Counted from the stretch's first letter, positions 19,634 through 29,914 are shown. The stretch: DNA of 64,000 nt from Chitinophagaceae bacterium (GCA_947455605.1 CANGOX010000003.1:1-64000), one strand, 5' to 3'. The notes: generated from the sequence alone by a model not told the origin. A program made the numbers and translations.

Positions 19634-22600
19634 TCATTTTTTCCCGGTTACTTCTTCATGCATATGTTTCAGAAAGCGTTGCATGGCATCCATATCTTTT
19701 ACATTGTCCACAATCAACAGAAACATCCGACCGGTTTGTTTGAGACGGGCTTTATTGGTACCGGTTTGTAAATAGGCCAATACTTTTTTAAATAACTGTG
19801 ATTCAAAATAAGGTGAATCAGGACGGTTGATGAAATAGCAACGTAGTGTATCCTCTTTCAATGTCATCTTCTCAAATCCAAGAGCCACGCCCATCCAGCG
19901 GCATCGAACGGTCGTAAACAGATCTTCCACCTTGTCTGGTATCGGCCCAAACCTGTCTACCATTTCTGCATGGAACTCCATCAGCTGTTCTTCGGTTTCA
20001 CAACTATCCAAACGGGTATATAAAGATAAACGCTCTGTAATACTTTCTACATAACTATCCGGCAACAGGATCTCAAGATCCGTATCAATGGTACAATCAC
20101 TCACAAAATCATCCTGTTTACTGATCTCTTCTTTGAACAGATCCTGGAATGAATTTCGTTTCAATTCGCGGATCGCTTCTTCGAGGATCTTTTGGTACAT
20201 TTCAAAACCGATCTCAGCCATAAATCCGGTTTGTTCGCCTCCCAGTAAATTTCCTGCTCCCCTAATATCAAGATCACGCATCGCAATCTGGAAACCGCTG
20301 CCCAGATCACTAAACTGTTCCAGTGTTTGTAAACGTTTTCTTGAATCCGTAGGCAATGTACTCATCGGTGGTGCCAATAGATAACAGAAAGCCTTTTTAT
20401 TACTTCTGCCTACCCTTCCCCGTAACTGGTGCAGATCACTCAATCCAAAATGATGGGCATTATTAACGATGATGGTATTCACATTCGGAATGTCTACGCC
20501 GCTTTCTACAATATTGGTACAAACCAGTACATCGTATTTCTTATCGATAAAATCGAGGATCCTTTCTTCCAGTTCATGTCCCTCCAGCTGGCCATGGGCA
20601 AAGCCAATACTCAGATCCGGACAAAGCCCCTGTATCAATGCACACATTTCAGGCAGCCCATGTACACGGTTATGAATAAAGAATACCTGTCCGCCACGCT
20701 CTGTTTCATAATAGATCGCATCGCGGATAAAATCATCATTGAATACCTGAACTTCGGTCTGTATCGGCTGCCGGTTGGGAGGTGGCGTATTGATGATGCT
20801 CAGGTCACGTGCCCCCATCAAACTAAACTGCAGGGTTCTGGGAATAGGCGTGGCCGTAAGCGTTAAGCAATCCACATTTGTTTTAAGCGTCTTCAGTTTT
20901 TCTTTATGGCCCACACCAAATTTTTGTTCTTCATCGATCACCATCAATCCAAGGTTTTTGAACTTTACTTCTTTACCCAGAATACCATGTGTGCCAATGA
21001 TGATATCGATCTTGCCTTCTTCCAGTCTTTTAAGTGTTTCTTTTTTCTCTTTAGATGATTTGAAACGGTTGATATAATCAACCGTAACTGGAAAATCCTT
21101 TAATCGCTCTTCAAAAGTTTTAAAATGCTGAAAAGCCAGGATTGTGGTAGGAACCAGTATAGCTGCCTGTTTCCCGTCTAGACAGGTTTTGAAAGCAGCG
21201 CGGATGGCCACTTCTGTTTTCCCAAAACCCACATCGCCGCAAACCAGCCTGTCCATAGGACTTTCGCTCTCCATATCTTTTTTCACATCGGCCGTGGCCT
21301 TACTTTGATCCGGTGTATCCTCATAAATAAAAGACGCTTCCAGTTCGGTTTGCATATAGTTGTCAGGCGCATGTGCAAACCCCTGCTGTGCTTTCCGCTG
21401 AGCGTATAATTTGATCAGGTCGAAGGCAATCTCTTTAACTTTCGCCTTAGTTTTTTCCTTCAGTTTATTCCACACATCCGAACCCAGTTTGTTGATCTTG
21501 GGAACTGTTCCTTCCTTACCTGTATACTTGGAGATCTTATGCAGTGAGTTGATGTTCACATATAAAATATCACTGTCTTTATAAATAATGCGCACAGCTT
21601 CCTGCACTTTACCGTTGGCTTCAATTTTCTGCAGTCCACTGTAAGTACCTACCCCATGGTCAATATGCGTAACATAATCACCCGGTTGCAGATCACGGAG
21701 GGTTTTCAGCGTGAGGGCTTTATTTTTATTGTATGCCTGTTTTACTTTGTATTTGTGATAGCGTTGAAAGATCTGGTGATCGGTATAACAAACCGCTTTC
21801 AGGTCCTCATCAATAAATCCTGCATGAATACCGGTAGCTACCGGAACAAAATTGATCTCCGTTTGCAGGTCTGCAAAAATACTGTTCAGCCTTTCTAACT
21901 GCTTTACCTGTTCGGCAAAAATATAAATGCAGTAGCCATTGGCCTCATGTGCTTTCAGATCGTTGATCAGCAGGTCGAAACGTCGGTTGAAGGAAGGCTG
22001 TGTTTTGGTTTTAAATTCGATCTCAAAGCCCGCCAGATGTGGCTTGTAGCCAAATTCAACAATATGTTTTGCACCCAATTGCTGTTCAATGATCTCTGCT
22101 TTTACAAAATCGTTCCAGCTTACATTCTTTACAATTTTGGTATCATCTTCTTCATCACTGTTATGCATTCGAAAACCACTGTCTATCATTCCAATAAAAC
22201 CCTGCAGATCATCTTCCTGGTTAACGATCTTTTCTTTGATCACATCCCAGTCTTTGAGCCAGATGATTGTATTCTCCGAAACAAACTCCAACAATGATAT
22301 TTTTTCATCACTCTCAAATTGTGTTTCTACATTAGGAATGATATTAACCTGCAATAATTTCCGTTCGCTCAGCTGTGTTTCCGGATCAAATATGCGAATG
22401 CTGTCTACCTCATTGCCAAACAATTCTACCCTATATGGTTTCTCATTACCAAATGAATAAATATCAAGAATACCTCCACGCAAAGCAAACTGGCCGGGCT
22501 CATATACAAAATCGGTCCGCTCAAAACCATACATCACAAACAGGTCCATCAGACTATTAAGATTGATGGTATCATTGGCTTTAATGCTGATGATATTACT

Positions 22601-23029
22601 GCTGAGGGTATCGCGTAATACTACTTTTTCAAATAATGCTTCGGGATAGGTAACAATGATCTTGCGGTTTCCTCCGGCAGATAATTTGGTCAATGCTTCT
22701 GTGCGAAGCATCACATGTGAACTATTAAGAAGTCTGAAATTTTTCCGGTTCTTGTAAGAAGAAGGAAAATAGAAAAGATCCAAAGCGTTGGTGAGATTCT
22801 CCAGTGTATTGTGAAAATAAGCAGCTTCTTCCGCATCATTCAACACAACAAGGTGGTTCAATTGCTGGCAGTTGGGGTGCATAAATACCGAGCTCACCAC
22901 AAATTCTGAACTGCTGCCCTGTAAGTTTTTAAGGAAGATCTTTTGGGGATCGGCAAAAAGAAGCCTGTCCGCCAGCTGAAAAAGCCGGGGGGAATGTTGG
23001 TACTGCTCAAGCAACACATTCAGGTTCAT
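19634..23029 (-). CDS. mfd: Transcription-repair coupling factor
   Basis: This is a protein of about 1131 residues with full Mfd architecture. The N-terminal UvrB-like module comes first. The RNA polymerase interaction domain near 430-500 includes GDYVTHIDHGVGTYSG. The RecG-like translocase follows, with GDVGFGKTEVA (about 595), DEEQKFGVGHKEKLK, TATPIPRTLQ and QLRGRVGRSNKKAFCYLL, then the C-terminal D7 domain. It displaces RNA polymerase stalled at lesions and recruits UvrA. The track start at 23035 is a GTG; the ATG at 23029 gives MNLNVLLEQ and is preferred. A -7 element lies at 23067. Confidence 0.96.
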   Translation of the reverse strand: MNLNVLLEQYQHSPRLFQLADRLLFADPQKIFLKNLQGSSSEFVVSSVFMHPNCQQLNHLVVLNDAEEAAYFHNTLENLTNALDLFYFPSSYKNRKNFRLLNSSHVMLRTEALTKLSAGGNRKIIVTYPEALFEKVVLRDTLSSNIISIKANDTINLNSLMDLFVMYGFERTDFVYEPGQFALRGGILDIYSFGNEKPYRVELFGNEVDSIRIFDPETQLSERKLLQVNIIPNVETQFESDEKISLLEFVSENTIIWLKDWDVIKEKIVNQEDDLQGFIGMIDSGFRMHNSDEEDDTKIVKNVSWNDFVKAEIIEQQLGAKHIVEFGYKPHLAGFEIEFKTKTQPSFNRRFDLLINDLKAHEANGYCIYIFAEQVKQLERLNSIFADLQTEINFVPVATGIHAGFIDEDLKAVCYTDHQIFQRYHKYKVKQAYNKNKALTLKTLRDLQPGDYVTHIDHGVGTYSGLQKIEANGKVQEAVRIIYKDSDILYVNINSLHKISKYTGKEGTVPKINKLGSDVWNKLKEKTKAKVKEIAFDLIKLYAQRKAQQGFAHAPDNYMQTELEASFIYEDTPDQSKATADVKKDMESESPMDRLVCGDVGFGKTEVAIRAAFKTCLDGKQAAILVPTTILAFQHFKTFEERLKDFPVTVDYINRFKSSKEKKETLKRLEEGKIDIIIGTHGILGKEVKFKNLGLMVIDEEQKFGVGHKEKLKTLKTNVDCLTLTATPIPRTLQFSLMGARDLSIINTPPPNRQPIQTEVQVFNDDFIRDAIYYETERGGQVFFIHNRVHGLPEMCALIQGLCPDLSIGFAHGQLEGHELEERILDFIDKKYDVLVCTNIVESGVDIPNVNTIIVNNAHHFGLSDLHQLRGRVGRSNKKAFCYLLAPPMSTLPTDSRKRLQTLEQFSDLGSGFQIAMRDLDIRGAGNLLGGEQTGFMAEIGFEMYQKILEEAIRELKRNSFQDLFKEEISKQDDFVSDCTIDTDLEILLPDSYVESITERLSLYTRLDSCETEEQLMEFHAEMVDRFGPIPDKVEDLFTTVRCRWMGVALGFEKMTLKEDTLRCYFINRPDSPYFESQLFKKVLAYLQTGTNKARLKQTGRMFLLIVDNVKDMDAMQRFLKHMHEEVTGKK

Positions 23030-23066
23030 AGCCACAAATCAATATCCATTTCCCGAAAAGGGGATG

Positions 23067-23074
23067 CAAAGATA
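23067..23074 (-). promoter_or_regulatory. -7 element TATCTTTG of mfd
   Basis: This is an exact TAnnTTTG match on the minus strand, 37 bases before the ATG at 23029. Confidence 0.5.
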
Positions 23075-23140
23075 GCTCTTAGCTTTTAGCAGTTAGCTAA
23101 CTGTAGTAAGAAAACTGATATTCCTCCTGAAAAATAGCTG

Positions 23141-23605
23141 TCAGAAGCTGGCTTTAGTGCTAACCGACAGTTTTACCTGGGTAAGCTTGCCTTCCTCCAC
23201 AGTAAATAAGGCAATATTGTTGTTTGCGTCGAACAGGTTGGCATAAAACTGGGTTCCCTGTTTAACAAACACGGAATAAGTACCTATTGGAAGGGCGATG
23301 GTAAAATTACCGGTACTGTCTGTGTCAACAGAAGCAACCAGTTTGGTTTGAATAGCCGTATAGCTAGGGGCGGTTCCCATGCGGCGAACCTGGCTGATAT
23401 TAGTAGGTTCATAAACAAGAACGGTTGTGGCTATGCCTTTGGGTACTACAGGAGGCCCGCCTTTCATGGGCATCTGGTTACCCATCACTTCGGTGATCTG
23501 TCCGGAAAAGCCTTGTGTAACAGCCGATGAATTCGCCTTTTTTACCGACGAACAGGCCATAAACGTTAAACTGAATAAAAAAAGAATAAAAAGTTTATGT
23601 TTCAT
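23141..23605 (-). CDS. Small lipoprotein with carboxypeptidase-regulatory-like fold
   Basis: The 154-residue protein has a lipoprotein signal ending at the lipobox FMAC (about Cys18). The remainder is a single beta-sandwich of the carboxypeptidase regulatory type: GFSGQITEVMGNQMP at the start, then DTDSTGNFTIALPIGTYSVFV, a typical 'G.F....L..G.Y.V.V' pattern. Such domains are structural or adhesive; no enzyme residues are seen. It is transcribed from the far side of mfd, with no clear operon partner, and is divergent from the subtilase gene. Confidence 0.75.
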   Translation of the reverse strand: MKHKLFILFLFSLTFMACSSVKKANSSAVTQGFSGQITEVMGNQMPMKGGPPVVPKGIATTVLVYEPTNISQVRRMGTAPSYTAIQTKLVASVDTDSTGNFTIALPIGTYSVFVKQGTQFYANLFDANNNIALFTVEEGKLTQVKLSVSTKASF

Positions 23606-23688
23606 ACATCACTTTGAACCCTGAAAGTATCTAATTTAGTGAATATTCTGCCTGATTTTTTCAGAAAACGGGCTGCTTGAAAATTTTT

Positions 23689-26600
23689 ATGATTATGATG
23701 AAAAAAACAGTCCTTGTCATTGCCTTAATCTGCGGATTTGCCGGAATGGTATCAGCACAGGAATTTACAAACACCCGTATACTGAAACAGGCATCTGTTG
23801 GTTACAAGATATCCGGTGATGAGAACTATGCCAAAGCATTAGCAATGGCCAGAACCAAGGGCTGGTCTTTAACCATCAGTTCACGGGATGGAAGAGTAGG
23901 TACACTGGTGGGTGTTGATGATTTTGGTTTTCCCAAATATGTGATGACCAACAACAACACCATCGCTGCTGCCACTACCCGTGCCAATCAGCTTTGGCCC
24001 GGTGGTTCATCAGGATTAAGCCTTTCAGGAAGTTCAGCCAATATGAAAAACAAATTGGCCATCTGGGATGGAGGTTCTGTTTTAGGCACACACGTTGAAA
24101 TGGTTGGCCGTGTAACACAAAAAGATAACCCCTCAGCCACCAGTGATCACAGTACGCACGTAGCGGGCACTATGATCGCATCGGGTGTAAACCCCAGCGC
24201 CAAAGGAATGGCTTTTGGCATACAGGGACTGATCGCTTACGATTATGTAGGTGATCTGGCAGAAATAGCAACAGAAGCCCCTAACCTGCTTTTATCCAAC
24301 CACTCATATTCCATCGTTTCCGGCTGGAACTTTAACAGTTCACAAAACCGCTGGGAATTCAATGGTAAATCGGGTGATACAGAAGATTACAAATTTGGTT
24401 ACTATAGCAGTGATTCTCAGGCATTGGATTCTATTGCCTATAATGCCCCTTTTTACCTGATCGTGAAATCGGCCGGTAATAATCGTAATGAGAACGGACC
24501 CGCTGTAGGACAACCTTATTTCCGATATAACTCAAGTGGTCAGATGGCTTCTGCAGGTAACAGACCGGCAGGTATCAGCAGCAATGACAGTTATGATATC
24601 ATTTCATGGGATTGCGGTGCAAAAAATATTCTTACCGTTGGTGCCGTTAGCGGTTTGCCGGGTGGTTACAGCAGAAAAGAAGATGTTGTCATGTCTACCT
24701 TCAGCAGTTGGGGCCCAACAGATGACGGACGCATCAAACCCGATGTTGTGGCAGATGGCGTTAACGTATTATCGCCAATCAATACCACTACTACCAGTTA
24801 TGGCAGTTTCAGTGGAACCTCAATGTCTGCTCCCAATGCCACAGGTTCATTGCTTTTATTACAGGAATATTATTCGAAACTGAAAGGTGCTACTTCCTTC
24901 CTGCGTTCGGCCACCTTAAAAGGATTGGCGATACATACCGCAGATGAAGCCGGTGCTTCTGCAGGCCCGGATTACCAATATGGCTGGGGTTTGCTGAATG
25001 TGTTGAAAGCATCAGAGCTGATCACCAATTTTGCTGCGAAGAACAATGATACCACATCACCTACTCTTTTATATGAGAAAACATTGGCACAGGGCGGAAC
25101 TTTTTCTACCAATGTGATCGCAACAGGTAAAGGTGCTTTAAGGGCTACTATCTGCTGGACCGATGTGAAAGGAAACGTAGACAATGTGAACCTGATCAAT
25201 AACCGTGCAAAAAACCTGGTGAATGATCTTGACATCCGTATTACCAGAGGAGGCAGAACCTACCAGCCATGGACACTGGATGTGAACAATCCCTCTTTTG
25301 CAGCAGTGCCCGGTGATAATATTACCGACAATGTGGAGCGCATAGATATTGACAGCACCGTTCCAGGCCAGATCTACACCATCACCATAAGCCATAAAGG
25401 TACGTTGGCAAAAGGCTCACAGGCTTACTCATTGCTGGTTAGCGGTGTGGGAGGTGTTGCTTATTGCGCATCTACCTCAGGCGGCGGCGGAGCAAGGATC
25501 GACAGTGTGAACTTCAAGACCATCCATGTACTCAATTCTGCAGGATCAAAAACCTATACCAACAATACCAATTTTGTAGCGGATATAGAAGCCTCACAAA
25601 CCATTCCGATCTCTATTCGCACCAGTACGGCAGATGCAACCACCAATCCAAGGATCGTAAAAGTGTTTATCGATTATAACAATAACGGTACGTTTGAAAC
25701 ATCCGAACTGGCAGCCACCAGTGGTGTACTGGCATCAACCTCTACAGTATTTAACGGAAATATTACTACGCCATCCGGCCTCACCGTTGGCAATATCTGC
25801 CTGATGCGGATCATCGTGCAGGAAACGTCTACCGCAGCTGATATTGTTGCCTGCGGCACTTATGGAAAGGGTGAAACCCAGGATTACCGGGTTAGAGTAG
25901 TCAATGCTTCCAATGATATGTCCATTAGCGAGATCGTTGCACCTTCTGCAACTGACTGCGGAAGCGGTGCACAATACCTTACGGTTAAGATCAAGAATAA
26001 CGGTTCGGTTGACCAAACGAATATTCCTTTAACAGCTTCTATCGTTAACGGAACTACAACGGTTGCTAATCTGGCCTTTACTTATCCCGGACCCATACAG
26101 GCATTGTCTACGGTTACTTATACATTCCAGTCGCCATTTGCTACAACGGGTGGAACTACGTATACTATCACAGCTGCCACCAATGCTACCAGCGATCAGA
26201 ACGCAAGTAATAACAGCCTTGTCTCTACTTTTAGTACAGCTGCTAAACCAGCTGCCGTTTCAGCAGCAGGAAATATCTGCGGAACCAATGTAACCCTGAA
26301 AGTAAACAGTCCGGATCTGTCTAATTATTTCTGGTATTCAACAGCCACAACAACTTCACCATTTGCAACCGGTTCAACAGTAACAACCACCACCATCCCT
26401 ACTGATAAGACCTATTATGTTGCAAAAGAAGCCAGAACAGGTGTTGGTCCAGCCAATAAAACTGTTTTCTCTTCTGGAGGCTATAATATATTCGGAGGAA
26501 ACTATGTAAAGTTCAACAACACGGTTCCTATCATTATTGAAACAGCCCGTTTATATGTTGGTTACCCTGGACAGGTAAAGATTACATTAGGAAATATTGT

Positions 26601-27498
26601 TAGTGAAGATCTGACAACCGGCGGCTATTCATACCAGCCATTGGGTCAAACCATACTGGATGTATATGCCACAACCCCTACTCCTACACCTGGTGCCGTT
26701 ACCGGTAACCCAGTGGCAGATACCGGGGCTATTTATTATCTAAACATTCCGGTAAGTACCACTGGAGATCATGTTTTGATCGTAGAATGTTTAAGAAGCC
26801 AGGGTAGATCTGATAGTGCTACTTTATTCAGGAACAATAGTATCACCGGTACCACTACTTACCCAATGAGTATACCTAATATCGTTTCCATTACCGGTAA
26901 CAGTGCCCATACCGGAACTGCACAGGAATCGCAGTTCTATTATTTCTTTTATGATACCAAGGTGAATACCGGCGCCTGCGTAAGTGATAGGGTGGCAGTA
27001 GTAGCCACAACGGCAGCCGTACCGGTGATCACACAATCGGCCGACTCCTTGGTGAGCAGTATCACTTCGGGTAACCAATGGTTTCTGAATGACACAACGG
27101 TCATTAGTGGTGCTACGGGCAAAAACTATAAACCAACTAAATCAGGTAAATACAAAGTGATTGTTACAGATGCATTTGGATGTCAGCAAACTTCCAATAC
27201 TATCTCATTTGTAGCAACAGCCATCAATAATGTATCAGCTACCGAAATCAAACTAAGCGTATCGCCTAATCCAAACAGAGGGGTATTCAATCTCTCATTT
27301 GAAGTATCAGGAAAGGCAGATCTTACTATTGATATTTTGAGTGCATCGGGGCAGAAAGTCTATAACAGTTCGATACCTGATTTTAGCGGAAAATATTCCA
27401 AACAGCTCAGTCTGGATGGGGTAAGTTCAGAATTTTATATTCTGAAGATCCAACATAACAAGAAAAATTATGTACAAAAGATCCTTATTCAGCGGTAA
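23689..27498 (+). CDS. T9SS-exported S8 subtilisin-like peptidase with GEVED and CARDB-like domains
   Basis: The protein has about 1269 residues, with signal peptide cleavage near SAQ-EF. The S8 domain (about 115-440) has the triad D127 (AIWDGGS), H157 (STHVAGTMIASG) and S378 (SGTSMSAPNATG). A beta-domain with WTDVKG and LVNDLDIRI follows (about 480-590). A GEVED-like domain (about 630-740, VFIDYNNNGTFE) comes next, then a CARDB-like domain (about 745-850) and Ig-like repeats. The type A T9SS sorting domain is at the end (LSVSPNPNRGVFNLSF, about 1188-1269). It is thus a surface or secreted protease. The track start is a TTG at 23677; ATGs at 23689, 23695 or 23698 are better. Confidence 0.93.
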   Translation: MIMMKKTVLVIALICGFAGMVSAQEFTNTRILKQASVGYKISGDENYAKALAMARTKGWSLTISSRDGRVGTLVGVDDFGFPKYVMTNNNTIAAATTRANQLWPGGSSGLSLSGSSANMKNKLAIWDGGSVLGTHVEMVGRVTQKDNPSATSDHSTHVAGTMIASGVNPSAKGMAFGIQGLIAYDYVGDLAEIATEAPNLLLSNHSYSIVSGWNFNSSQNRWEFNGKSGDTEDYKFGYYSSDSQALDSIAYNAPFYLIVKSAGNNRNENGPAVGQPYFRYNSSGQMASAGNRPAGISSNDSYDIISWDCGAKNILTVGAVSGLPGGYSRKEDVVMSTFSSWGPTDDGRIKPDVVADGVNVLSPINTTTTSYGSFSGTSMSAPNATGSLLLLQEYYSKLKGATSFLRSATLKGLAIHTADEAGASAGPDYQYGWGLLNVLKASELITNFAAKNNDTTSPTLLYEKTLAQGGTFSTNVIATGKGALRATICWTDVKGNVDNVNLINNRAKNLVNDLDIRITRGGRTYQPWTLDVNNPSFAAVPGDNITDNVERIDIDSTVPGQIYTITISHKGTLAKGSQAYSLLVSGVGGVAYCASTSGGGGARIDSVNFKTIHVLNSAGSKTYTNNTNFVADIEASQTIPISIRTSTADATTNPRIVKVFIDYNNNGTFETSELAATSGVLASTSTVFNGNITTPSGLTVGNICLMRIIVQETSTAADIVACGTYGKGETQDYRVRVVNASNDMSISEIVAPSATDCGSGAQYLTVKIKNNGSVDQTNIPLTASIVNGTTTVANLAFTYPGPIQALSTVTYTFQSPFATTGGTTYTITAATNATSDQNASNNSLVSTFSTAAKPAAVSAAGNICGTNVTLKVNSPDLSNYFWYSTATTTSPFATGSTVTTTTIPTDKTYYVAKEARTGVGPANKTVFSSGGYNIFGGNYVKFNNTVPIIIETARLYVGYPGQVKITLGNIVSEDLTTGGYSYQPLGQTILDVYATTPTPTPGAVTGNPVADTGAIYYLNIPVSTTGDHVLIVECLRSQGRSDSATLFRNNSITGTTTYPMSIPNIVSITGNSAHTGTAQESQFYYFFYDTKVNTGACVSDRVAVVATTAAVPVITQSADSLVSSITSGNQWFLNDTTVISGATGKNYKPTKSGKYKVIVTDAFGCQQTSNTISFVATAINNVSATEIKLSVSPNPNRGVFNLSFEVSGKADLTIDILSASGQKVYNSSIPDFSGKYSKQLSLDGVSSEFYILKIQHNKKNYVQKILIQR

Positions 27499-27511
27499 AT
27501 ACGGGTAAAAT

Positions 27512-27556
27512 CAATAAAAAAGGCATCCCGCTTACAGCGGGATGCCTTTTTTATTG
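27512..27556 (+). terminator. Perfect 21-base-pair bidirectional terminator after the subtilase gene
   Basis: The arms 27512-27532 and 27536-27556 are perfectly complementary around a three-base loop. The GC core GGCATCCCGCT is flanked by A6 and T6 tracts. It lies 14 bases after the stop. Confidence 0.93.
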
Positions 27557-27584
27557 ATTGATATTGATTGCGTTTGTACCTTTG
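27554..27584 (+). promoter_or_regulatory. Promoter of the ferredoxin reductase-like gene (TTG-N20-TACCTTTG)
   Basis: The exact -7 element TACCTTTG is at 27577-27584, with a TTG at 27554-27556, a spacing of 20. This is the best -33/-7 pair in the window. It overlaps the tail of the preceding terminator. The ATG at 27633 is about 43 bases from the predicted start of transcription. Confidence 0.6.
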
Positions 27585-27632
27585 AAACGGATATGTCCGA
27601 TACCTATTTTAGCACAAAGAAAAAAAAGCGCC

Positions 27633-28361
27633 ATGTTAGAACCCTGGAGAACCGGTAAGGTAATCAAAATTGAAAACGCTACCGCCTTAACAAGAAGATT
27701 CTGGATACAGGTACCCGAAGTTGAATCCTTCGATTTTAAACCCGGCCAGTTTGTAACACTTGACCTTCCCATTCACGAGCAGAAAAATAAACGTTGGAGA
27801 AGTTATTCCATTTCTTCTGCACCTGATGGTACCAATGTGTTTGAGTTGGTGATCGTATTTCTTGAGGGAGGATTAGGCACAACTTATCTGTTTAACCATG
27901 TATCGGTAGGTAGTGAATTAATACTTCGCGGCCCACAAGGTAAATTCACCTTACCAGAGCCGATCAACGAAAATCTGTATTTCATTTGTACGGGAACTGG
28001 TATTGCGCCATTCCATTCAATGGCTCATTTTATACATTCACATAAATTGCCGCATCAGGAAGTTCACTTGATCTTCGGTTGTCGGAAATTTGAAGATGGA
28101 TTATATATTGATGAATTAAAGGAACTTGAAAAAATGGAGCCCGGTTTCCATTTTCACCCATGTTATTCAAGGGAAACCGAAGTGCCCGATGGATCATACA
28201 AAGGCTATGTACACCCTGTATATGAAGCACTCACAGATCATGGTAAGAAACCCGCTAAATTCTTTTTATGCGGCTGGAAGAATATGATCGACGAAGCAAA
28301 GGAACGCATTGTGGCCATGGGTTATGATAAGAAAGCGATTCATCTGGAGGTTTACGGATAA
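27633..28361 (+). CDS. Ferredoxin--NADP+ reductase-like flavoprotein
   Basis: The protein has about 242 residues. The N-terminal FAD barrel has the RxYS motif (RSYSISSAPDG). The NAD(P) half has GTGIAPFHS and the C-terminal FLCGWKNMIDEAK and LEVYG. It transfers electrons between NAD(P)H and ferredoxin, flavodoxin or a similar carrier; the partner is not encoded nearby. The track start (27558, TTG) lies inside the preceding terminator, so the first ATG after the promoter, giving MLEPWRTGKV, is chosen. It is convergent with glyS. Confidence 0.9.
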   Translation: MLEPWRTGKVIKIENATALTRRFWIQVPEVESFDFKPGQFVTLDLPIHEQKNKRWRSYSISSAPDGTNVFELVIVFLEGGLGTTYLFNHVSVGSELILRGPQGKFTLPEPINENLYFICTGTGIAPFHSMAHFIHSHKLPHQEVHLIFGCRKFEDGLYIDELKELEKMEPGFHFHPCYSRETEVPDGSYKGYVHPVYEALTDHGKKPAKFFLCGWKNMIDEAKERIVAMGYDKKAIHLEVYG

Positions 28362-28394
28362 TAGCAATTTGAAAATGTAGCAACTTTAAAATAC

Positions 28395-28432
28395 GAAAAT
28401 GAGGTTTGTTTTAATTAACAAACCTCATTTTC
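28395..28432. terminator. Bidirectional terminator between the reductase gene and glyS
   Basis: A perfect 16-base stem GAAAATGAGGTTTGTT / AACAAACCTCATTTTC with a TTAATT loop lies in a convergent junction. The outer parts are A- and T-rich in both directions. Confidence 0.85.
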
Positions 28433-28453
28433 ATATCAGCTTATTCATAAATG

Positions 28454-29899
28454 CTACATCATCTGTTCCAAAACCAGATCCTTGATCTTACTCATCAACA
28501 CCCTTTCCTGCACCATAGTGTCACGATAACGGATGGTTACGGTCTGGTCTTCTTTGGTCTGGTGATCGATCGTTACACAGAAAGGAGTACCGATGGCATC
28601 CTGTCTTCTGTATCGTTTACCGATCGCATCTTTTTCTTCGTAAAAACATTTAAAATAAGGTTTGCACTCATCCATCAGTTCACGCGCAATTTCTGGCAAA
28701 CCATCTTTTTTGGTGAGTGGAAGAATCGCAAGTTTCATGGGTGCAAGCTTCGCAGGTATATGCAAAACCACACGACTATCCGTTGAGCCGTCTTCTTTGG
28801 CAATGGTCTCTTCTTCGTAGGCATTGGCCAAGATCAGCAGGAACATTCTGTCTAAGCCAATAGAGGTTTCCACCACATACGGCACATAGTTCTGGTTGAT
28901 CTCTGTATCAAAATACTGCATCTTCTTTTTGCTGAACTTCTGGTGCTGGCTCAGGTCAAAATCACTTCTTGAATGGATGCCTTCCACTTCTTTAAAACCA
29001 AATGGAAATTCATATTCAATATCACAGGCCTCTTTAGCGTAATGTGCCAGTTTTACATGGTCATGATACCGGTATTTTTCAGGAGCAATGCCCAGACTTA
29101 AATGCCATTTCAATCTGGCCTCTTTCCAATATTGGTACCATTCACCTTCAGTGCCGGGACGAACAAAGAACTGCATTTCCATCTGCTCAAATTCGCGCAT
29201 GCGGAAAATAAACTGACGGGCCACGATTTCGTTACGGAAAGCTTTACCGGTTTGTGCAATACCAAAAGGGATTTTCATCCTTGCGGTCTTTTGTACGTTC
29301 AGGAAGTTCACAAAAATACCCTGTGCAGTTTCCGGTCGCAGGTAGATGGTATCCGCATCTTCAGCCACGGAACCCAATTGGGTAGAGAACATCAGGTTGA
29401 ACTGACGTATGTCGGTCCAATTGGCCGTGCCACTTACCGAACAAACAATTTTCTGATCGATGATCAGTTGCTTAACGGCGGCAAAATCTTCCAGCGCCAG
29501 TAAACTATCCATGGCTGCCAGTAAGGCATCTGCTGCAACAGTATCTCCTTTTTCTCTCAAGATATCTGCTTTGGCTTCCAGCAAATGATCTACCCGGTAT
29601 CTTTTGTTACTGTCGCGGTTATCGATCATCGGGTCGCTGAAATTATCAACGTGGCCGCTGGCTTTCCAGGTGGTAGGATGCATGAATATGGCTGCATCAA
29701 TACCCACAATATTTTCGTGTAACTGGGTCATGCTCTTCCACCAGTAATCGCGGATATTCTTTTTTAATTCACTGCCGTATGGGCCATAATCATACACGGC
29801 ACTAAGGCCATCATAGATCTCACTACTGGGAAATACAAATCCATACTCTTTGGCATGCGAAATAATTGCCTGAAACTGGTTGTCTTGCTGTATACTCAT
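28454..29899 (-). CDS. glyS: Glycine--tRNA ligase (dimeric type)
   Basis: The 481-residue class II synthetase is of the alpha2 type, not the alpha2beta2 GlyQ/GlyS type. Family motifs are YDYGPYGSELKKNI near the N-terminus, motif 2 FRNEIVARQFIFRMREFEQMEMQ, the glycine-specific GFKEVEGIHSRSDFDL, motif 3 (ETSIGLDRMFL) and the C-terminal anticodon-binding domain (KLAILPLTKKDGLPEIA). It charges tRNA-Gly with glycine. An insertion of roughly 70 residues after residue 100 is usual in this group. A -7 element sits 8 bases before the ATG, implying a nearly leaderless transcript. Confidence 0.96.
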   Translation of the reverse strand: MSIQQDNQFQAIISHAKEYGFVFPSSEIYDGLSAVYDYGPYGSELKKNIRDYWWKSMTQLHENIVGIDAAIFMHPTTWKASGHVDNFSDPMIDNRDSNKRYRVDHLLEAKADILREKGDTVAADALLAAMDSLLALEDFAAVKQLIIDQKIVCSVSGTANWTDIRQFNLMFSTQLGSVAEDADTIYLRPETAQGIFVNFLNVQKTARMKIPFGIAQTGKAFRNEIVARQFIFRMREFEQMEMQFFVRPGTEGEWYQYWKEARLKWHLSLGIAPEKYRYHDHVKLAHYAKEACDIEYEFPFGFKEVEGIHSRSDFDLSQHQKFSKKKMQYFDTEINQNYVPYVVETSIGLDRMFLLILANAYEEETIAKEDGSTDSRVVLHIPAKLAPMKLAILPLTKKDGLPEIARELMDECKPYFKCFYEEKDAIGKRYRRQDAIGTPFCVTIDHQTKEDQTVTIRYRDTMVQERVLMSKIKDLVLEQMM

Positions 29900-29906
29900 A
29901 ACGCCG

Positions 29907-29914
29907 CAAAAATA
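29907..29914 (-). promoter_or_regulatory. -7 element TATTTTTG directly before glyS
   Basis: This is an exact TAnnTTTG match on the minus strand, ending only 8 bases before the ATG at 29899. If used, it leaves a leader of 0-5 bases. Confidence 0.5.

Noticed and set aside
28454-28786. Plus-strand 111-residue ORF at the end of glyS
   Set aside because: It is antisense to the anticodon-binding domain of glyS and has no family signal.
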